Positions 1-9,212 of a stretch of DNA of 64,000 nt are shown here, one piece after another. This stretch comes from Pectobacterium sp. CFBP8739 (GTDB lineage: Bacteria; Pseudomonadota; Gammaproteobacteria; Enterobacterales; Enterobacteriaceae). The notes below the pieces were generated by a model. The model worked only from the letters and a program-made list of their open reading frames with translations. It did not search any database and was not told the origin of the DNA. Location of the stretch: the NCBI RefSeq assembly GCF_013449375.1, contig NZ_JACDRR010000021.1, positions 70,853 to 134,852 of the forward strand. Reading direction: 5' to 3'. A program made the translations under genes and the position numbers. How positions within the stretch are numbered: the first letter of the stretch is position 1; each line of letters opens with the position of its first letter.

Positions 1-488
1 GTCATGCGGCTTACCGCCGCGGTACTCCACCACACGGTCAACGCGACAAACAGCGCAAACAGGAAACCGCCGATTCGTGCTGAGAAGTCGATCGACAACG
101 CCGCAAACGTGTGATGGATGATGGAACCACTCGCTGAAATATAGGCGTAAGTCAAAATATAGAGGACAAAAGCAATCGATATACCGTTAATAATATTCCA
201 GTGCTTGCCCAGCAGATCTTTAGTCAGCGTATCGAAGCTGGAGCCCGTCGGATAGTTCAGGTTGGCTTCCAGTATCATTAACCCCGAGTGATACATACAA
301 AACCAGGTAAACACCAGCACGGCAAATGACCAGAAAAACCAGGCACCCGACATCACCACCGGCAGGGAAAACATCCCAGCGCCGATAATCGTTCCTGCAA
401 TAATCATCGACCCGCCAAACAGCGAAGGAAGACGCCTTTCTGTACCGCTTTTTGCTACTGTATTTTCGTTCACTGCGCGTGTTGCCAT
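1..488 (-). CDS. mtr: Tryptophan permease Mtr (N-terminal part, cut by window edge)
   Basis: This is the first ~162 residues of an inner-membrane aromatic amino acid/H+ symporter of the HAAAP family (Mtr/TyrP/TdcC). The reverse strand from the ATG at 488 reads as a hydrophilic N-terminus followed by [20 protein letters not shown], the glycine-rich first helix that marks the family. Further hydrophobic helices follow, with [18 protein letters not shown] and [20 protein letters not shown], which match E. coli Mtr almost residue for residue and fit TyrP less well. The rest of the gene lies left of position 1. In E. coli mtr answers to TrpR and TyrR; I could not place either box with confidence in the 190 bp upstream. 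Confidence 0.88.
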   Translation of the reverse strand, partial: MATRAVNENTVAKSGTERRLPSLFGGSMIIAGTIIGAGMFSLPVVMSGAWFFWSFAVLVFTWFCMYHSGLMILEANLNYPTGSSFDTLTKDLLGKHWNIINGISIAFVLYILTYAYISASGSIIHHTFAALSIDFSARIGGFLFALFVALTVWWSTAAVSRM

Positions 489-625
489 AGCCGATAGTCG
501 CTCGTTGAATTTTTTATCGAGTCAGGGGAAGCCCCCTACAGACGAGGCGGGATCATGGCATAAAACGAAAATTATTCCATTGATTCATATCGGCTGAGCG
601 ACTATTTGGTCGACAAACTGCGATA

Positions 626-658
626 AGTAAAAAACCCAGCCGACTTCTGGCTGGGTTT
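626..658 (-). terminator. Rho-independent terminator of maeB
   Basis: A 10-bp inverted repeat AAACCCAGCC/GGCTGGGTTT (632-641 and 649-658) with a 7-nt loop is followed on the minus strand by a short T run. It lies about 20 bp beyond the maeB stop and separates maeB from mtr. Confidence 0.85.
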
Positions 659-679
659 GTCTGTATGACTGGAAATACC

Positions 680-2959
680 TTACAGCGGCTGAGTTTGGGC
701 TTCTACCACTGCCAGTGCGACCATGTTCACGATCCGACGTACCGAAGCAATTGGTGTCAGGATGTGTACCGGTTTCGAAATCCCCATCAGTACCGGTCCC
801 ACCGTCACGCCTTCTGAAGACGACACGCGCAACAGGTTATAGCTGATACGCGCAGACTCCATATTCGGCATGATTAGGATGTTAGCCGAGCCTTTCAGCG
901 GGCTGTCTGGCATTTGCTCGCGGCGGATCGCTTCCACCAACGCGGCATCACCGTGCATCTCGCCGTCAATCTCCAGTTCTGGTGCCATCTTGTTGACCAG
1001 CGCCAGCGTTGCACGCATCTTCTGCGCCGTCGGAGAATCCGAGGTGCCGAAACTGGAGTGCGACAACAGCGCGACTTTCGGTTCGATACCGAAACGACGC
1101 ACACTTTCTGCCGCCATCAGGGTGATCTCCGCCAGCTGTTCCGGCGTTGGATCGGCATTGACGTAGGTATCAGCGATAAAGGTATTGCCGCTCGGCAGCA
1201 TCAGCGCGTTCATCGCGCCCGCCGCATGTACGCCCTCGCGGTAGCCGAGCACATTTTCCACCACGTCGAAATGCTCTTCATAGGTGCCAATCGTGCCGCA
1301 AATCAGCGCATCCGCTTCGCCACGGTGAACCATGATGGCCCCGATCAGCGTTGGATTGCCGATCACTGCACGCTGCGCTTTTTCCTGCGACACACCGCGA
1401 CGTTTCATCAGTTGGAAATACTCGCTCCAGTATGCTTTGAAGCGCGGATCCGATTCGTTGTTGACCACTTCGAAATCTTTACCGATGGTCAGTTGCAGCC
1501 CCAGTTTTTGCAGGCGCATCTCGATAACGCTCGGGCGGCCGATCAGAATCGGGAACGCCAGACCCAGCGTGACCAATTCCTGAGTAGCGTGCAGCACGCG
1601 AGCATCTTCACCTTCCGCGAATACCACACGTTTCGGCTGCTGACGCGCCTGTGCGAAGATCGGCTTCATGAACAGGTTGGTTTTGTAGACGAACTGGGTC
1701 AGTTTTTCGATGTAGGCATCGAAATCCTCGATCGGGCGCGTCGCCACACCGGAATCCATCGCCGCCTTCGCTACTGCGGGTGCGATTTTGATAATCAAAC
1801 GCGGATCGAACGGTTTCGGAATCAGATAATCCGGCCCGAATGACAGCTCCTGATCGCCGTAAGCCGATGCCACCACTTCGCTTTGCTCCGCCAGTGCCAG
1901 ATCGGCAATCGCGTGCACACAGGCCAGCTTCATCTCTTCGTTAATCGTGGTCGCGCCCACATCCAGCGCGCCGCGGAAGATGAACGGGAAGCACAGGACG
2001 TTGTTCACCTGATTCGGATAGTCAGAACGACCGGTACAAATAATCGCATCTGGACGAACTTCTTTCGCCAGCGGCGGCAGAATTTCCGGTTCAGGGTTTG
2101 CCAATGCCATGATCAACGGACGCGGCGCCATGGTTTTCACCATATCCTGCGTCAGTACGCCAGGGCCGGAGCAGCCGAGGAAGATATCCGCATTAGGGAT
2201 AACATCGGCCAGTTTGCGCGCGCCGTTATCTTCCACCGCATACGCCGCTTTGGTTTCTTCCATGTTTTCATCACGACCGTGATAAATCACGCCGCGCGAA
2301 TCACATACGACAATGTTGTGTTTCTGGAGACCCAGCGCCACCAGCAGGTTCAGACAGGCGATAGACGCCGCGCCTGCACCGGACACCACCAGACGCACAT
2401 CAGCAATATTTTTTTCTACTACGCGTAGGCCATTCAGAACAGCGGCAGTACAGATAATCGCCGTGCCGTGCTGATCGTCATGGAAGACAGGAATCTTCAT
2501 GCGCTCACGTAGCTTCTTCTCGATGTAGAAACACTCCGGTGCCTTGATGTCTTCCAGATTGATACCGCCGAACGTCGGCTCCAGCGCAGCGATCACGTCG
2601 ATCAGCTTGTCTGGATCCAGTTCATCGACTTCGATATCGAAAACATCGATGCCGGAGAATTTTTTGAACAGAACGCCTTTACCTTCCATCACCGGTTTAC
2701 CGGCCAGTGCCCCGATATTGCCGAGGCCCAGAACGGCCGTTCCGTTAGAGATCACGGCGACCAGATTGCCGCGTGCGGTGTATTTATAGGCGGCCAGCGG
2801 ATCTGCCGCGATTTCCAGACAGGGAGCTGCAACGCCAGGAGAATACGCCAGCGCCAGATCGCGCTGCGTCGCCAGCGGTTTAGTCGGGGAAACCTGAATT
2901 TTTCCGGGGATCGGATACTGGTGGAAATCAAGGGCGCTTTGCTTTAGCTGTTCATCCAT
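680..2959 (-). CDS. maeB: NADP-dependent malic enzyme MaeB (malic enzyme-phosphotransacetylase fusion)
   Basis: It oxidatively decarboxylates malate to pyruvate in the cytoplasm, producing NADPH. At 759 aa it is as long as E. coli MaeB. Residues ~15-160 form the malic N-domain, including [15 protein letters not shown] and the metal-site stretch [10 protein letters not shown]. Residues ~165-410 are the NAD(P)-binding domain with [16 protein letters not shown]. The C-terminal third (~430-759) is a phosphotransacetylase-like domain ([18 protein letters not shown], and [17 protein letters not shown]) that is regulatory rather than catalytic in this class. It is a single gene with its own terminator, transcribed away from the beta-glucoside operon. 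No truncation or frameshift is visible. Confidence 0.96.
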   Translation of the reverse strand: MDEQLKQSALDFHQYPIPGKIQVSPTKPLATQRDLALAYSPGVAAPCLEIAADPLAAYKYTARGNLVAVISNGTAVLGLGNIGALAGKPVMEGKGVLFKKFSGIDVFDIEVDELDPDKLIDVIAALEPTFGGINLEDIKAPECFYIEKKLRERMKIPVFHDDQHGTAIICTAAVLNGLRVVEKNIADVRLVVSGAGAASIACLNLLVALGLQKHNIVVCDSRGVIYHGRDENMEETKAAYAVEDNGARKLADVIPNADIFLGCSGPGVLTQDMVKTMAPRPLIMALANPEPEILPPLAKEVRPDAIICTGRSDYPNQVNNVLCFPFIFRGALDVGATTINEEMKLACVHAIADLALAEQSEVVASAYGDQELSFGPDYLIPKPFDPRLIIKIAPAVAKAAMDSGVATRPIEDFDAYIEKLTQFVYKTNLFMKPIFAQARQQPKRVVFAEGEDARVLHATQELVTLGLAFPILIGRPSVIEMRLQKLGLQLTIGKDFEVVNNESDPRFKAYWSEYFQLMKRRGVSQEKAQRAVIGNPTLIGAIMVHRGEADALICGTIGTYEEHFDVVENVLGYREGVHAAGAMNALMLPSGNTFIADTYVNADPTPEQLAEITLMAAESVRRFGIEPKVALLSHSSFGTSDSPTAQKMRATLALVNKMAPELEIDGEMHGDAALVEAIRREQMPDSPLKGSANILIMPNMESARISYNLLRVSSSEGVTVGPVLMGISKPVHILTPIASVRRIVNMVALAVVEAQTQPL

Positions 2960-3219
2960 TTTATGTACCTTTTCGGTTTTGTTGTGTCTGTAGGGTAAAG
3001 AGTACCCAGTATAGTGTTTGCCAATGGCTAAACTACCGAGGATGGCAAAAACTGAGGGGGAATGCTGGTTAATATAGTTATTTTATTTGACGGTTTTTCG
3101 TTCAGCAGCCGGATGCGCGACAGGAAGAAATCGCGCAGTGCACGTGGGGTTGAATACCTATTGTCTGGGAGAAAAACTGCGATACCGTACGCAAAAGGAT
3201 CGCAAGCAGCCACATTGTT

Positions 3220-3235
3220 TGTGATCCAGATCAAT
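3220..3235 (+). promoter_or_regulatory. CRP-like site upstream of the beta-glucoside operon
   Basis: TGTGATCCAGATCAAT matches TGTGA-N6-TCACA at 8 of 10 conserved positions and keeps the near-symmetric core. It lies about 90 bp before the RAT element, where an activator of the leader transcript would be expected. Promoter hexamers were not assigned. A separate 8-bp inverted repeat (GCGCCGCA/TGCGGCGC, 3266-3273 and 3283-3290) follows it. Confidence 0.5.
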
Positions 3236-3324
3236 TAATTCATCAGGCCACATTGCATGACTCCAGCGCCGCATGGTGATATTGCGGCGCAACACCATAA
3301 GTTGCACCAGCCTATTTTTATCGC

Positions 3325-3356
3325 GGCGTGCTACTGCTTCGGCAGGCAAGACCAAA
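3325..3356 (+). promoter_or_regulatory. Ribonucleic antiterminator (RAT) of the BglG/LicT type
   Basis: The segment contains GTGCTACTGCTTCGGCAGGC followed by AAGACC. This fits the RAT pattern known for BglG/SacY/LicT (TTACTGC, short loop, GCAGGCAAAACC). Its 3' end overlaps the ascending arm of the terminator at 3350-3412, so the two structures are mutually exclusive. The cognate RNA-binding antiterminator is encoded as the third gene of this operon. Confidence 0.8.
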
Positions 3357-3412
3357 GTAAAAATGCATTTCCTCTTTTTTAGAGGTGCATTTTTATTTTG
3401 GTCTTTTTTTTT
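3350..3412 (+). terminator. Leader terminator controlled by antitermination
   Basis: A long hairpin pairs GACCAAAGTAAAAATGCA (from 3350) with TGCATTTTTATTTTGGTC (ending 3403) and ends in nine T residues. It sits just before the PTS gene, so transcripts stop here unless the RAT structure is stabilised by the LicT-like protein. Confidence 0.85.
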
Positions 3413-3443
3413 AGCCTAATTGGCGTCAACACAGGGTAAAGCT

Positions 3444-5375
3444 ATGGATCATCAAAAAATGGATTATCAAAAACTTGGAGTCGACATCCTCGCGTTAAGC
3501 GGCGGCAAGCAGAACGTCAGCAAGCTGACCCACTGCGCCACTCGCTTACGTTTCGAGTTCAACGACAGCCATGCCGTACAGGCAGAGGCGATTGCTAAAC
3601 TTCCCGGCGTCATCAGCGTGGTCGATCGCGGCGGCCAGTTTCAGGTGGTAATCGGCAACGACGTTCAAGTCACCTACCGGGCGATTTTGAATGAGATTGG
3701 CGAGATGAACAGCCAGCGCAATGCTGGCAACAAGCAGCAGAAAAAAGGCGGCATTTTTACGCAAATCATCAGCGTGATTTCCACCACTTTCACACCCGTT
3801 ATTCCGGCGATTACCGGCGCAGGGATGATTAAAGCCCTGCTGGCGATCCTCAAGCTGACGGGGTTAATTTCCGCCGACAGCACGACCTATCGCCTGCTGG
3901 ACACTATCTCCGATGCAGCCTTCTTCTTCCTGCCTGTGCTGCTGGCTTACGGTGCCTCCATCAAGTTCGCCTGTAACCCGATTCTGGCGATGACGATTGC
4001 TGGCGCACTGCTGCACCCGAATCTGGCCCAGCTACTGGCCTCCGGTGGCCCGATCAGCTTTATCGGTATTCCGGTACGGCTGGCGGACTACGCCGGATCG
4101 GTATTGCCGATCATTCTGACCGTATGGATCATGTCTTACATCGAGCAGTTTGCCGAAAAGATCTCACCGTCCATGATCAAATTTTTCACCAAGCCGATGA
4201 TCGTGCTGCTGTTTACCGCACCGCTCGCGCTGGTGGTGATTGGGCCTTTCGGTATTTTCCTCAACGATCTGGTCGCCAGCGGCGCGGCGATCATTGACGG
4301 AAAAGCGAGCTGGCTTATTCCGATGCTGATGGGCGGTCTGCAACCGTTTTTGGTGATCACCGGCACCGCCTGGGCGATGACGCCGATTGCCACCTCGCAA
4401 CTTACCCGCAATGGCTTCGAGATGATCAACGGGCCAGGCATGCTGGCTTCCAACATTGCACAGGGTGCCGCTACACTGTGCGTGGCGTTTAAAACCAAGA
4501 ACAAGAATCTGAAACAGCTGGCTTCTTCGGCGGGCTTTACTGCTCTGCTGGGTATCACCGAACCTTCCCTGTACGGGGTAACACTGAAGCTGAAAAAACC
4601 GCTGATTGCCGCCATGATTGGCGGGGGCTGTGCGGGCATCTATGCCGGACTGGCCGGACTGGTTCGCTATGCCTTCGTCTCACCAGGTCTCGCGGCGCTG
4701 CCTGCTTTTATTGGCGAAAACCCGATGAACATCGTCCATGCGCTGATCACCTGCGCCATCGCGATTGTCGTCACGTTTGCGCTCACCTGGATCATGGGAT
4801 TCGACGATCCGGTGGATGAAACTGACAGTGCCCAAACCGACTCAGCTCAGGCAGACCAACGTCACACTGCACCAGCAGCCGATAGCGCTGAAAAAACGCA
4901 GGCCGCAGAAAAACACGCAGAACCACAAACTATTCTCAGCCCACTGTCCGGCAAGCTGGTCGCACTGAGTGACATCAACGATGACGTCTTCTCACAGGGA
5001 TTACTAGGACAAGGCGTGGCGATTATTCCTGACAGCGGTGAAGTGATCGCGCCGGTTAGTGGCGAAATCATCACGTTCCTTGAGTCTAAACACGCCATCG
5101 GCATCCGAGCTGACAACGGTTTAGAATTGCTGATTCACGTCGGTCTGGATACGGTGAACCTCAACGGCAAGCACTTTACCGGCTATATCAAACCGGGTGA
5201 CCGAGTTAGCGCGGGAGACAGGTTGATCAGTTTCGATCTCAATGAAATCACGCGGTTGGGCTATGACCCGGTTACGCCTGTCGTGATCATCAACAGCGAT
5301 GACTACGCCAGCGTCGTCTGCGCCGCGCCACAGCCGATCGCCCCGCTGGATACCATCATTAATGTGAAGGCCTGA
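3444..5375 (+). CDS. bglF: PTS beta-glucoside transporter, EIIBCA
   Basis: This 643-aa inner-membrane protein imports and phosphorylates beta-glucosides such as arbutin, salicin or cellobiose. The EIIB domain is at the N-terminus, with the phosphorylated cysteine in KLTHCATRLRF. The polytopic EIIC domain (~105-450) contains the GITEPSLYGV signature. After a Gln/Ala-rich linker, a glucose-type EIIA domain ends the protein (SPLSGKLVAL, active histidine in LLIHVGLDTVNL). The ATG at 3444 is chosen over an in-frame TTG at 3420 because AGGG lies 7 nt upstream. It is first in an operon with a 6-phospho-beta-glucosidase and an antiterminator, and the RAT/terminator leader precedes it. The exact sugar cannot be read from sequence. 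Confidence 0.92.
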   Translation: MDHQKMDYQKLGVDILALSGGKQNVSKLTHCATRLRFEFNDSHAVQAEAIAKLPGVISVVDRGGQFQVVIGNDVQVTYRAILNEIGEMNSQRNAGNKQQKKGGIFTQIISVISTTFTPVIPAITGAGMIKALLAILKLTGLISADSTTYRLLDTISDAAFFFLPVLLAYGASIKFACNPILAMTIAGALLHPNLAQLLASGGPISFIGIPVRLADYAGSVLPIILTVWIMSYIEQFAEKISPSMIKFFTKPMIVLLFTAPLALVVIGPFGIFLNDLVASGAAIIDGKASWLIPMLMGGLQPFLVITGTAWAMTPIATSQLTRNGFEMINGPGMLASNIAQGAATLCVAFKTKNKNLKQLASSAGFTALLGITEPSLYGVTLKLKKPLIAAMIGGGCAGIYAGLAGLVRYAFVSPGLAALPAFIGENPMNIVHALITCAIAIVVTFALTWIMGFDDPVDETDSAQTDSAQADQRHTAPAADSAEKTQAAEKHAEPQTILSPLSGKLVALSDINDDVFSQGLLGQGVAIIPDSGEVIAPVSGEIITFLESKHAIGIRADNGLELLIHVGLDTVNLNGKHFTGYIKPGDRVSAGDRLISFDLNEITRLGYDPVTPVVIINSDDYASVVCAAPQPIAPLDTIINVKA

Positions 5376-5383
5376 CGTTCCCT

Positions 5384-5414
5384 AAAAGCATTGGGTGTCC
5401 TGCCCAATGCTTTT
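5384..5414 (+). other. Intercistronic stem-loop
   Basis: AAAAGCATTGGG (5384-5395) pairs perfectly with CCCAATGCTTTT (5403-5414) between the PTS gene and the glucosidase gene. There is only a weak T-rich tail, so it may be a leaky terminator or an mRNA-stabilising hairpin rather than the end of the operon. Confidence 0.6.
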
Positions 5415-5439
5415 CAGTCTTCCTGTATGTGAGAAAAAT

Positions 5440-6861
5440 ATGCACTATCAACAGCAAAAGCATTTCCCAGCGGGCTTTCTGTGGGGAGCCTCGACCTCGG
5501 CTTATCAGGTTGAAGGGGGGTGGCAAGCCGAGGGGAAAAGCCCCTCGATCATTGATCAATGCCAGCACCCTGAGCATACCGCAGACTTCACCGTCGCCAG
5601 CGATCACTACCATCGCTTTAAAGAAGACGTGCAGCTGTTCGCGGAGCTCGGGTTAAAGGCCTATCGCTTCTCGATTGCCTGGACGCGTATTCTTCCCGAC
5701 GGCACCGGTGCAATAAATCCCCTGGGCATCGCGTTTTACAACAGCCTGATTGATGAACTGAACGCGCACGGTATTGAACCGGTCGTCACGCTCTACCATT
5801 TCGATTTACCTTATTGTCTGGAAGTACAAGGCGGCTGGCAGAACCGCGCCACAATTGATGCCTTTGTTCACTACGCCCGCACGCTGTTTACACATTTCGG
5901 CGACAAGGTGAAATACTGGCTGACGATTAACGAGCAGAACACCATGATTCTGCACCCCGGCGCGATTGGCCTGCCGGAAGGTGGCGTGTTGCCATCCAAA
6001 AAGGTGCTATATCAGCAGAACCATCACATGATGCTGGCGCAGGTCATGGCGTTGTGCCACGAACTCGCCCCCAACGGCCTGATCGGTCCGGCAATCAACA
6101 CTACATCCATGTATCAGGCCACCAGCAAGCCGGAAGATGCCATCGCCGCGCACAACTGGGAAACGCTGCGCTGCTGGAGCTTTCTGGATGTCGCGGTACA
6201 CGGCCGCTACAACGCGCTGGCCTGGCGTTATCTGGAAGATCGCGGCCTCGCGCCGGAAATATTGCCCGGCGATGACGAGATCCTGCAATCAGGAAAGCCC
6301 GACTACGTCGCGATTAACTATTACTCCACTGCCACTATTGCCGCCAGCAAAGGCGATGCATCGGATGTCAGCGCCCGCGCGGGCGATCAGCAAATCATGC
6401 TAGGCGAACCCGGCGTCTATCGTGCGGCAGAGAATCCACACGTCGATAAAACGCCTTATGGCTGGGTGATCGATCCCGTTGGCTTGCGCTTAACGCTGCG
6501 TAAAACCTACGAACGCTATCATCTGCCAATCCTGATTACGGAAAATGGCATGGGTGCGCCAGATAAACTGGAAGCCGACGGCACGATCGACGATCAATAC
6601 CGCATCGATTTTATTGCCCGCCATATTGAACAGATGCAGCTCGCCATCAGCGATGGGGTTGATCTGATTGGCTATTGTCCGTGGTCGGCGATCGATGTGG
6701 TCAGCACGCATCAGGGCTACGGTAAACGCTACGGATTTATTTATGTGAACCGCGACGAATTCGATCTGAAAGATCTGCGCCGTATCAAAAAGAAAAGTTT
6801 TTACTGGTATCAGGGCGTCATCGCATCAAATGGCGCGCGGTTATTTCCTGGGGAATCCTAA
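5440..6861 (+). CDS. 6-phospho-beta-glucosidase (GH1)
   Basis: This cytoplasmic 473-aa enzyme splits the phosphorylated beta-glucosides delivered by the upstream PTS into glucose-6-phosphate and aglycone. GH1 marks are the N-terminal FPAGFLWGASTSAYQVEGG, the acid/base glutamate in WLTINEQNT and the nucleophile in ILITENGMGAPD. NEQN in place of the commoner NEP is usual among phospho-glycosidases of this family. The reading frame stays open upstream to 5395, inside the intercistronic hairpin. The ATG at 5440 places the FPAGFLWG motif at the normal distance from the N-terminus. It is the second gene of the operon, 64 bp after bglF. It could be called BglB, AscB or ArbB; the sequence does not decide. 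Confidence 0.92.
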   Translation: MHYQQQKHFPAGFLWGASTSAYQVEGGWQAEGKSPSIIDQCQHPEHTADFTVASDHYHRFKEDVQLFAELGLKAYRFSIAWTRILPDGTGAINPLGIAFYNSLIDELNAHGIEPVVTLYHFDLPYCLEVQGGWQNRATIDAFVHYARTLFTHFGDKVKYWLTINEQNTMILHPGAIGLPEGGVLPSKKVLYQQNHHMMLAQVMALCHELAPNGLIGPAINTTSMYQATSKPEDAIAAHNWETLRCWSFLDVAVHGRYNALAWRYLEDRGLAPEILPGDDEILQSGKPDYVAINYYSTATIAASKGDASDVSARAGDQQIMLGEPGVYRAAENPHVDKTPYGWVIDPVGLRLTLRKTYERYHLPILITENGMGAPDKLEADGTIDDQYRIDFIARHIEQMQLAISDGVDLIGYCPWSAIDVVSTHQGYGKRYGFIYVNRDEFDLKDLRRIKKKSFYWYQGVIASNGARLFPGES

Positions 6862-6915
6862 TACTGACGCACCAGTACACGCGGTTAAACAGGGATAAGC
6901 TCACTCTCAATCACT

Positions 6916-6944
6916 CATGTTGCGGGAAAACGCCCCGCAACATG
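6916..6944 (+). other. Perfect stem-loop before the antiterminator gene
   Basis: CATGTTGCGGG (6916-6926) pairs with CCCGCAACATG (6934-6944). No T run follows. It sits between the glucosidase and licT genes and contains an alternative upstream start codon for licT (6942), which argues against that start. Confidence 0.6.
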
Positions 6945-7004
6945 AAAGAGAAGAAATGGGTTATTATTTTACTGACGCTCCCACTGATATCACTCAAGAA
7001 ACGC

Positions 7005-7877
7005 ATGATGGCTGAACCGATAAAAGCAATAAAAATACTGAACAATAGCCTGGTGTTATCTTCCGATGCAGATAACAACGAAATCATTGTCATGGGGAAA
7101 GGGATCGGTTTTAACAGCAAAACCGGCGATATTCTCGATCCGGCCAAAATTGAGAAGACCTTTATTCTCAAGGACGGCACATCGCCACGCGAATTTGCCC
7201 GTCTGATTGAGCACGTCGGGGAAGAATATGTTCACATCGTGAATAAGATTATTGATGATGCGAACCGACAACTTCAGGGTCGCCTGAGCGAACAGGTTTT
7301 TTTTACGCTGATCGACCATATCAGTTTTGCCATTGAGCGCTATCGCAAAGGCATCAGCATACAAAACCGTCTTCTGTATGAAGTAAAGCGATTTTACCCG
7401 CAGGAGTTTGCGATTGCCTCGCGGGCGCTCAACGACATTAACCAGCAAATGAATCTGGAGTTACCCGAAGAGGAAGCGGGCAATATCGCTTTCCATTTGG
7501 TCAACGCCCAAACCGACGTCCAGAATATGGAAAACACGCTCCAGTCGGTCAAAATGCTGAAAGATATTTTTAATATCATTCAGTACAACTTCCATATCGT
7601 GATTGATAAAGAATCCATTAACTACTCACGCTTCCTGACGCACATGCAATTCTTTATTCAGCGTCTGCTGGAAAACAGCCTGATTCATTCAAACGATGAC
7701 TTTATTTTTGAGCAGGTCACCAAAGAGTATCCTGATGCCTATAAATGCAGCCGACTGATCAAAGACTATATTCACAACCTGCTCAACATCGACATCTCTA
7801 ACGATGAAATGCTGTACCTGATTATTCATATCGTCCGTATCACCCCAGAGCAGGAAAGCGCGCCCAATCGGCGATAA
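7005..7877 (+). CDS. licT: BglG/LicT family transcription antiterminator
   Basis: This 290-aa RNA-binding regulator stabilises the RAT structure in the operon leader when beta-glucosides are present. Residues ~5-60 are the co-antiterminator domain (IKAIKILNNSLVLS, then VMGKGIGFNSKTGD). PRD1 follows at ~70-170, with conserved histidines in LIDHISFAIERY and NIAFHLVNAQ. PRD2 lies at ~175-285 (FLTHMQFFIQRL, YLIIHIVRI). These histidines are the usual PTS phosphorylation targets. The frame opens at 6942 inside a hairpin. The ATG at 7005 (or 7008) gives the normal family N-terminus, and upstream residues look unlike the family. It is last in its operon, whereas the antiterminator is first in the classic bgl and arb operons. 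Confidence 0.9.
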   Translation: MMAEPIKAIKILNNSLVLSSDADNNEIIVMGKGIGFNSKTGDILDPAKIEKTFILKDGTSPREFARLIEHVGEEYVHIVNKIIDDANRQLQGRLSEQVFFTLIDHISFAIERYRKGISIQNRLLYEVKRFYPQEFAIASRALNDINQQMNLELPEEEAGNIAFHLVNAQTDVQNMENTLQSVKMLKDIFNIIQYNFHIVIDKESINYSRFLTHMQFFIQRLLENSLIHSNDDFIFEQVTKEYPDAYKCSRLIKDYIHNLLNIDISNDEMLYLIIHIVRITPEQESAPNRR

Positions 7878-8104
7878 ATTGATAAGTAGTTTTCCTGCCG
7901 CTACGGCACCTCCTCGTTCTGATGACCTCACAAGTCCAACAGGCACAAGAACCCATCCCTGATAGCCCGTCGGGAGAAGATACAGCCCACGCGGGTGACA
8001 CGGCGATGAGTGAAAGTTTTATCGCATTTTTGATTACTGGGCATGTTCAATCCATAAGGCATTGGCTACTATCATTTTCATAAGCAAATTATGGAAAATT
8101 TTTT

Positions 8105-9142
8105 GTGGCAACGATTACAGACATCGCTCAAAAAGCCGGAGTGGCAGCCTCAACCGTTTCTCGCGTACTGAATAACGATCCCAGCCTGTCCATAACTAAA
8201 GAAAAGCGCCAACTCATCAAGAAAATCGCCCATGAGTTGGCCTATTTATCGCCGACACAACGTAAGCAGCAGAAAAAAAAGTTAGAGAACTCGCTCGTTG
8301 TCCGCTCTCATTTCAAAATGGATAATGAAAACGTATTAAATCTCGCCGTCGTCCACTTTCTTACGCCCTCAGAAGAACTCAACGACCCTTATTTCACCGC
8401 AATGCGTATTGGCATTGAAAACCGCTGCCACCATTTTAATATTTCATTACGCAATTTCTTCACCACCAATTTATCATCCAATAGCCAGACTTTAGCTCAG
8501 GCGCAGGCGATCATTTGCGTAGGTCACTTTAGCGATAGCGACATCGCCTTAATTTATTCATTAAATAAAAACCTGATCTTTATCGACTCCGCCCCTCTCG
8601 ATAAACAATGTGATGCCGTGCTTTTTGATCGGGAAGCGGCTGCTCGCGAAGTATTACATTATATTGTGAATAGCGGTGCTCAGCGCCCCGCATTTATCGG
8701 GAACAATGAGAGCCGATTGCATGTATTTCAGGAGATAACGCAAAAACACGGTATCTACGATGAGTCGCGATGCAAGGTCAGTCAGTTATTCTGTATTGAG
8801 TCCGGCTATCAGGCAATGAATGAGTTGCTGCAACAAAAAGAATGGCCCGATGTCGTGTTCGCGGCGACAGACATTATCGCTATTGGCGTCTACCGGGCGA
8901 TTCAAGAGAAAGGTATTGCCATTCCTAAGCAAATAAAAGTAATCGGGATGAATGACATTCCCACAGCACAACATCTCAATCCCAGTTTGACCACAATGCG
9001 ACTTTACCCCACTGAAATGGGCGAAGCCGCCGTCGATCTATTTTTAGAGCTGGTGGCAGGACGCTATTATAAAAAACACGTACAGATTGGTTATGAGATG
9101 GTGTGGCGCGAAAGTTTCATACTCAACGATGCCCTTTTATAA
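8105..9142 (+). CDS. LacI/GalR family regulator, probably of galactan genes
   Basis: This 345-aa repressor has an N-terminal helix-turn-helix (ITDIAQKAGVAASTVSRVLN, ~3-22) and a periplasmic-binding-protein-like effector domain from ~70 onward. The N-terminus most resembles EbgR/GalR-type proteins. The start is GTG at 8105; a nearby ATG at 8091 is out of frame. It converges on the galactanase gene and sits beside a sugar ABC importer, so it likely senses galactose or galacto-oligosaccharides, in the role known for GanR of Dickeya. That assignment is context-based. No terminator separates it clearly from licT, but the 227-bp gap suggests its own promoter. Confidence 0.85.
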   Translation: MATITDIAQKAGVAASTVSRVLNNDPSLSITKEKRQLIKKIAHELAYLSPTQRKQQKKKLENSLVVRSHFKMDNENVLNLAVVHFLTPSEELNDPYFTAMRIGIENRCHHFNISLRNFFTTNLSSNSQTLAQAQAIICVGHFSDSDIALIYSLNKNLIFIDSAPLDKQCDAVLFDREAAAREVLHYIVNSGAQRPAFIGNNESRLHVFQEITQKHGIYDESRCKVSQLFCIESGYQAMNELLQQKEWPDVVFAATDIIAIGVYRAIQEKGIAIPKQIKVIGMNDIPTAQHLNPSLTTMRLYPTEMGEAAVDLFLELVAGRYYKKHVQIGYEMVWRESFILNDALL

Positions 9143-9179
9143 TACGTCCCCTTATCTTTCCTATCCTTACAAATAAGAT

Positions 9180-9204
9180 GGCCACGTAAGCAAACTACGT
9201 GGCC
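9180..9204. terminator. Bidirectional hairpin between convergent genes
   Basis: GGCCACGTA (9180-9188) pairs perfectly with TACGTGGCC (9196-9204), midway between the converging regulator and galactanase genes. T-rich sequence follows mainly on the minus side, so it probably terminates the galactanase transcript. Confidence 0.55.
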
Positions 9205-9212
9205 AGAGAACG

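Noticed and set aside
914-1843. 309-codon plus-strand frame opposite maeB
   Set aside because: It is antisense to strongly conserved maeB codons, rich in Arg/His as expected for the complementary frame, and has no ribosome site or family resemblance.
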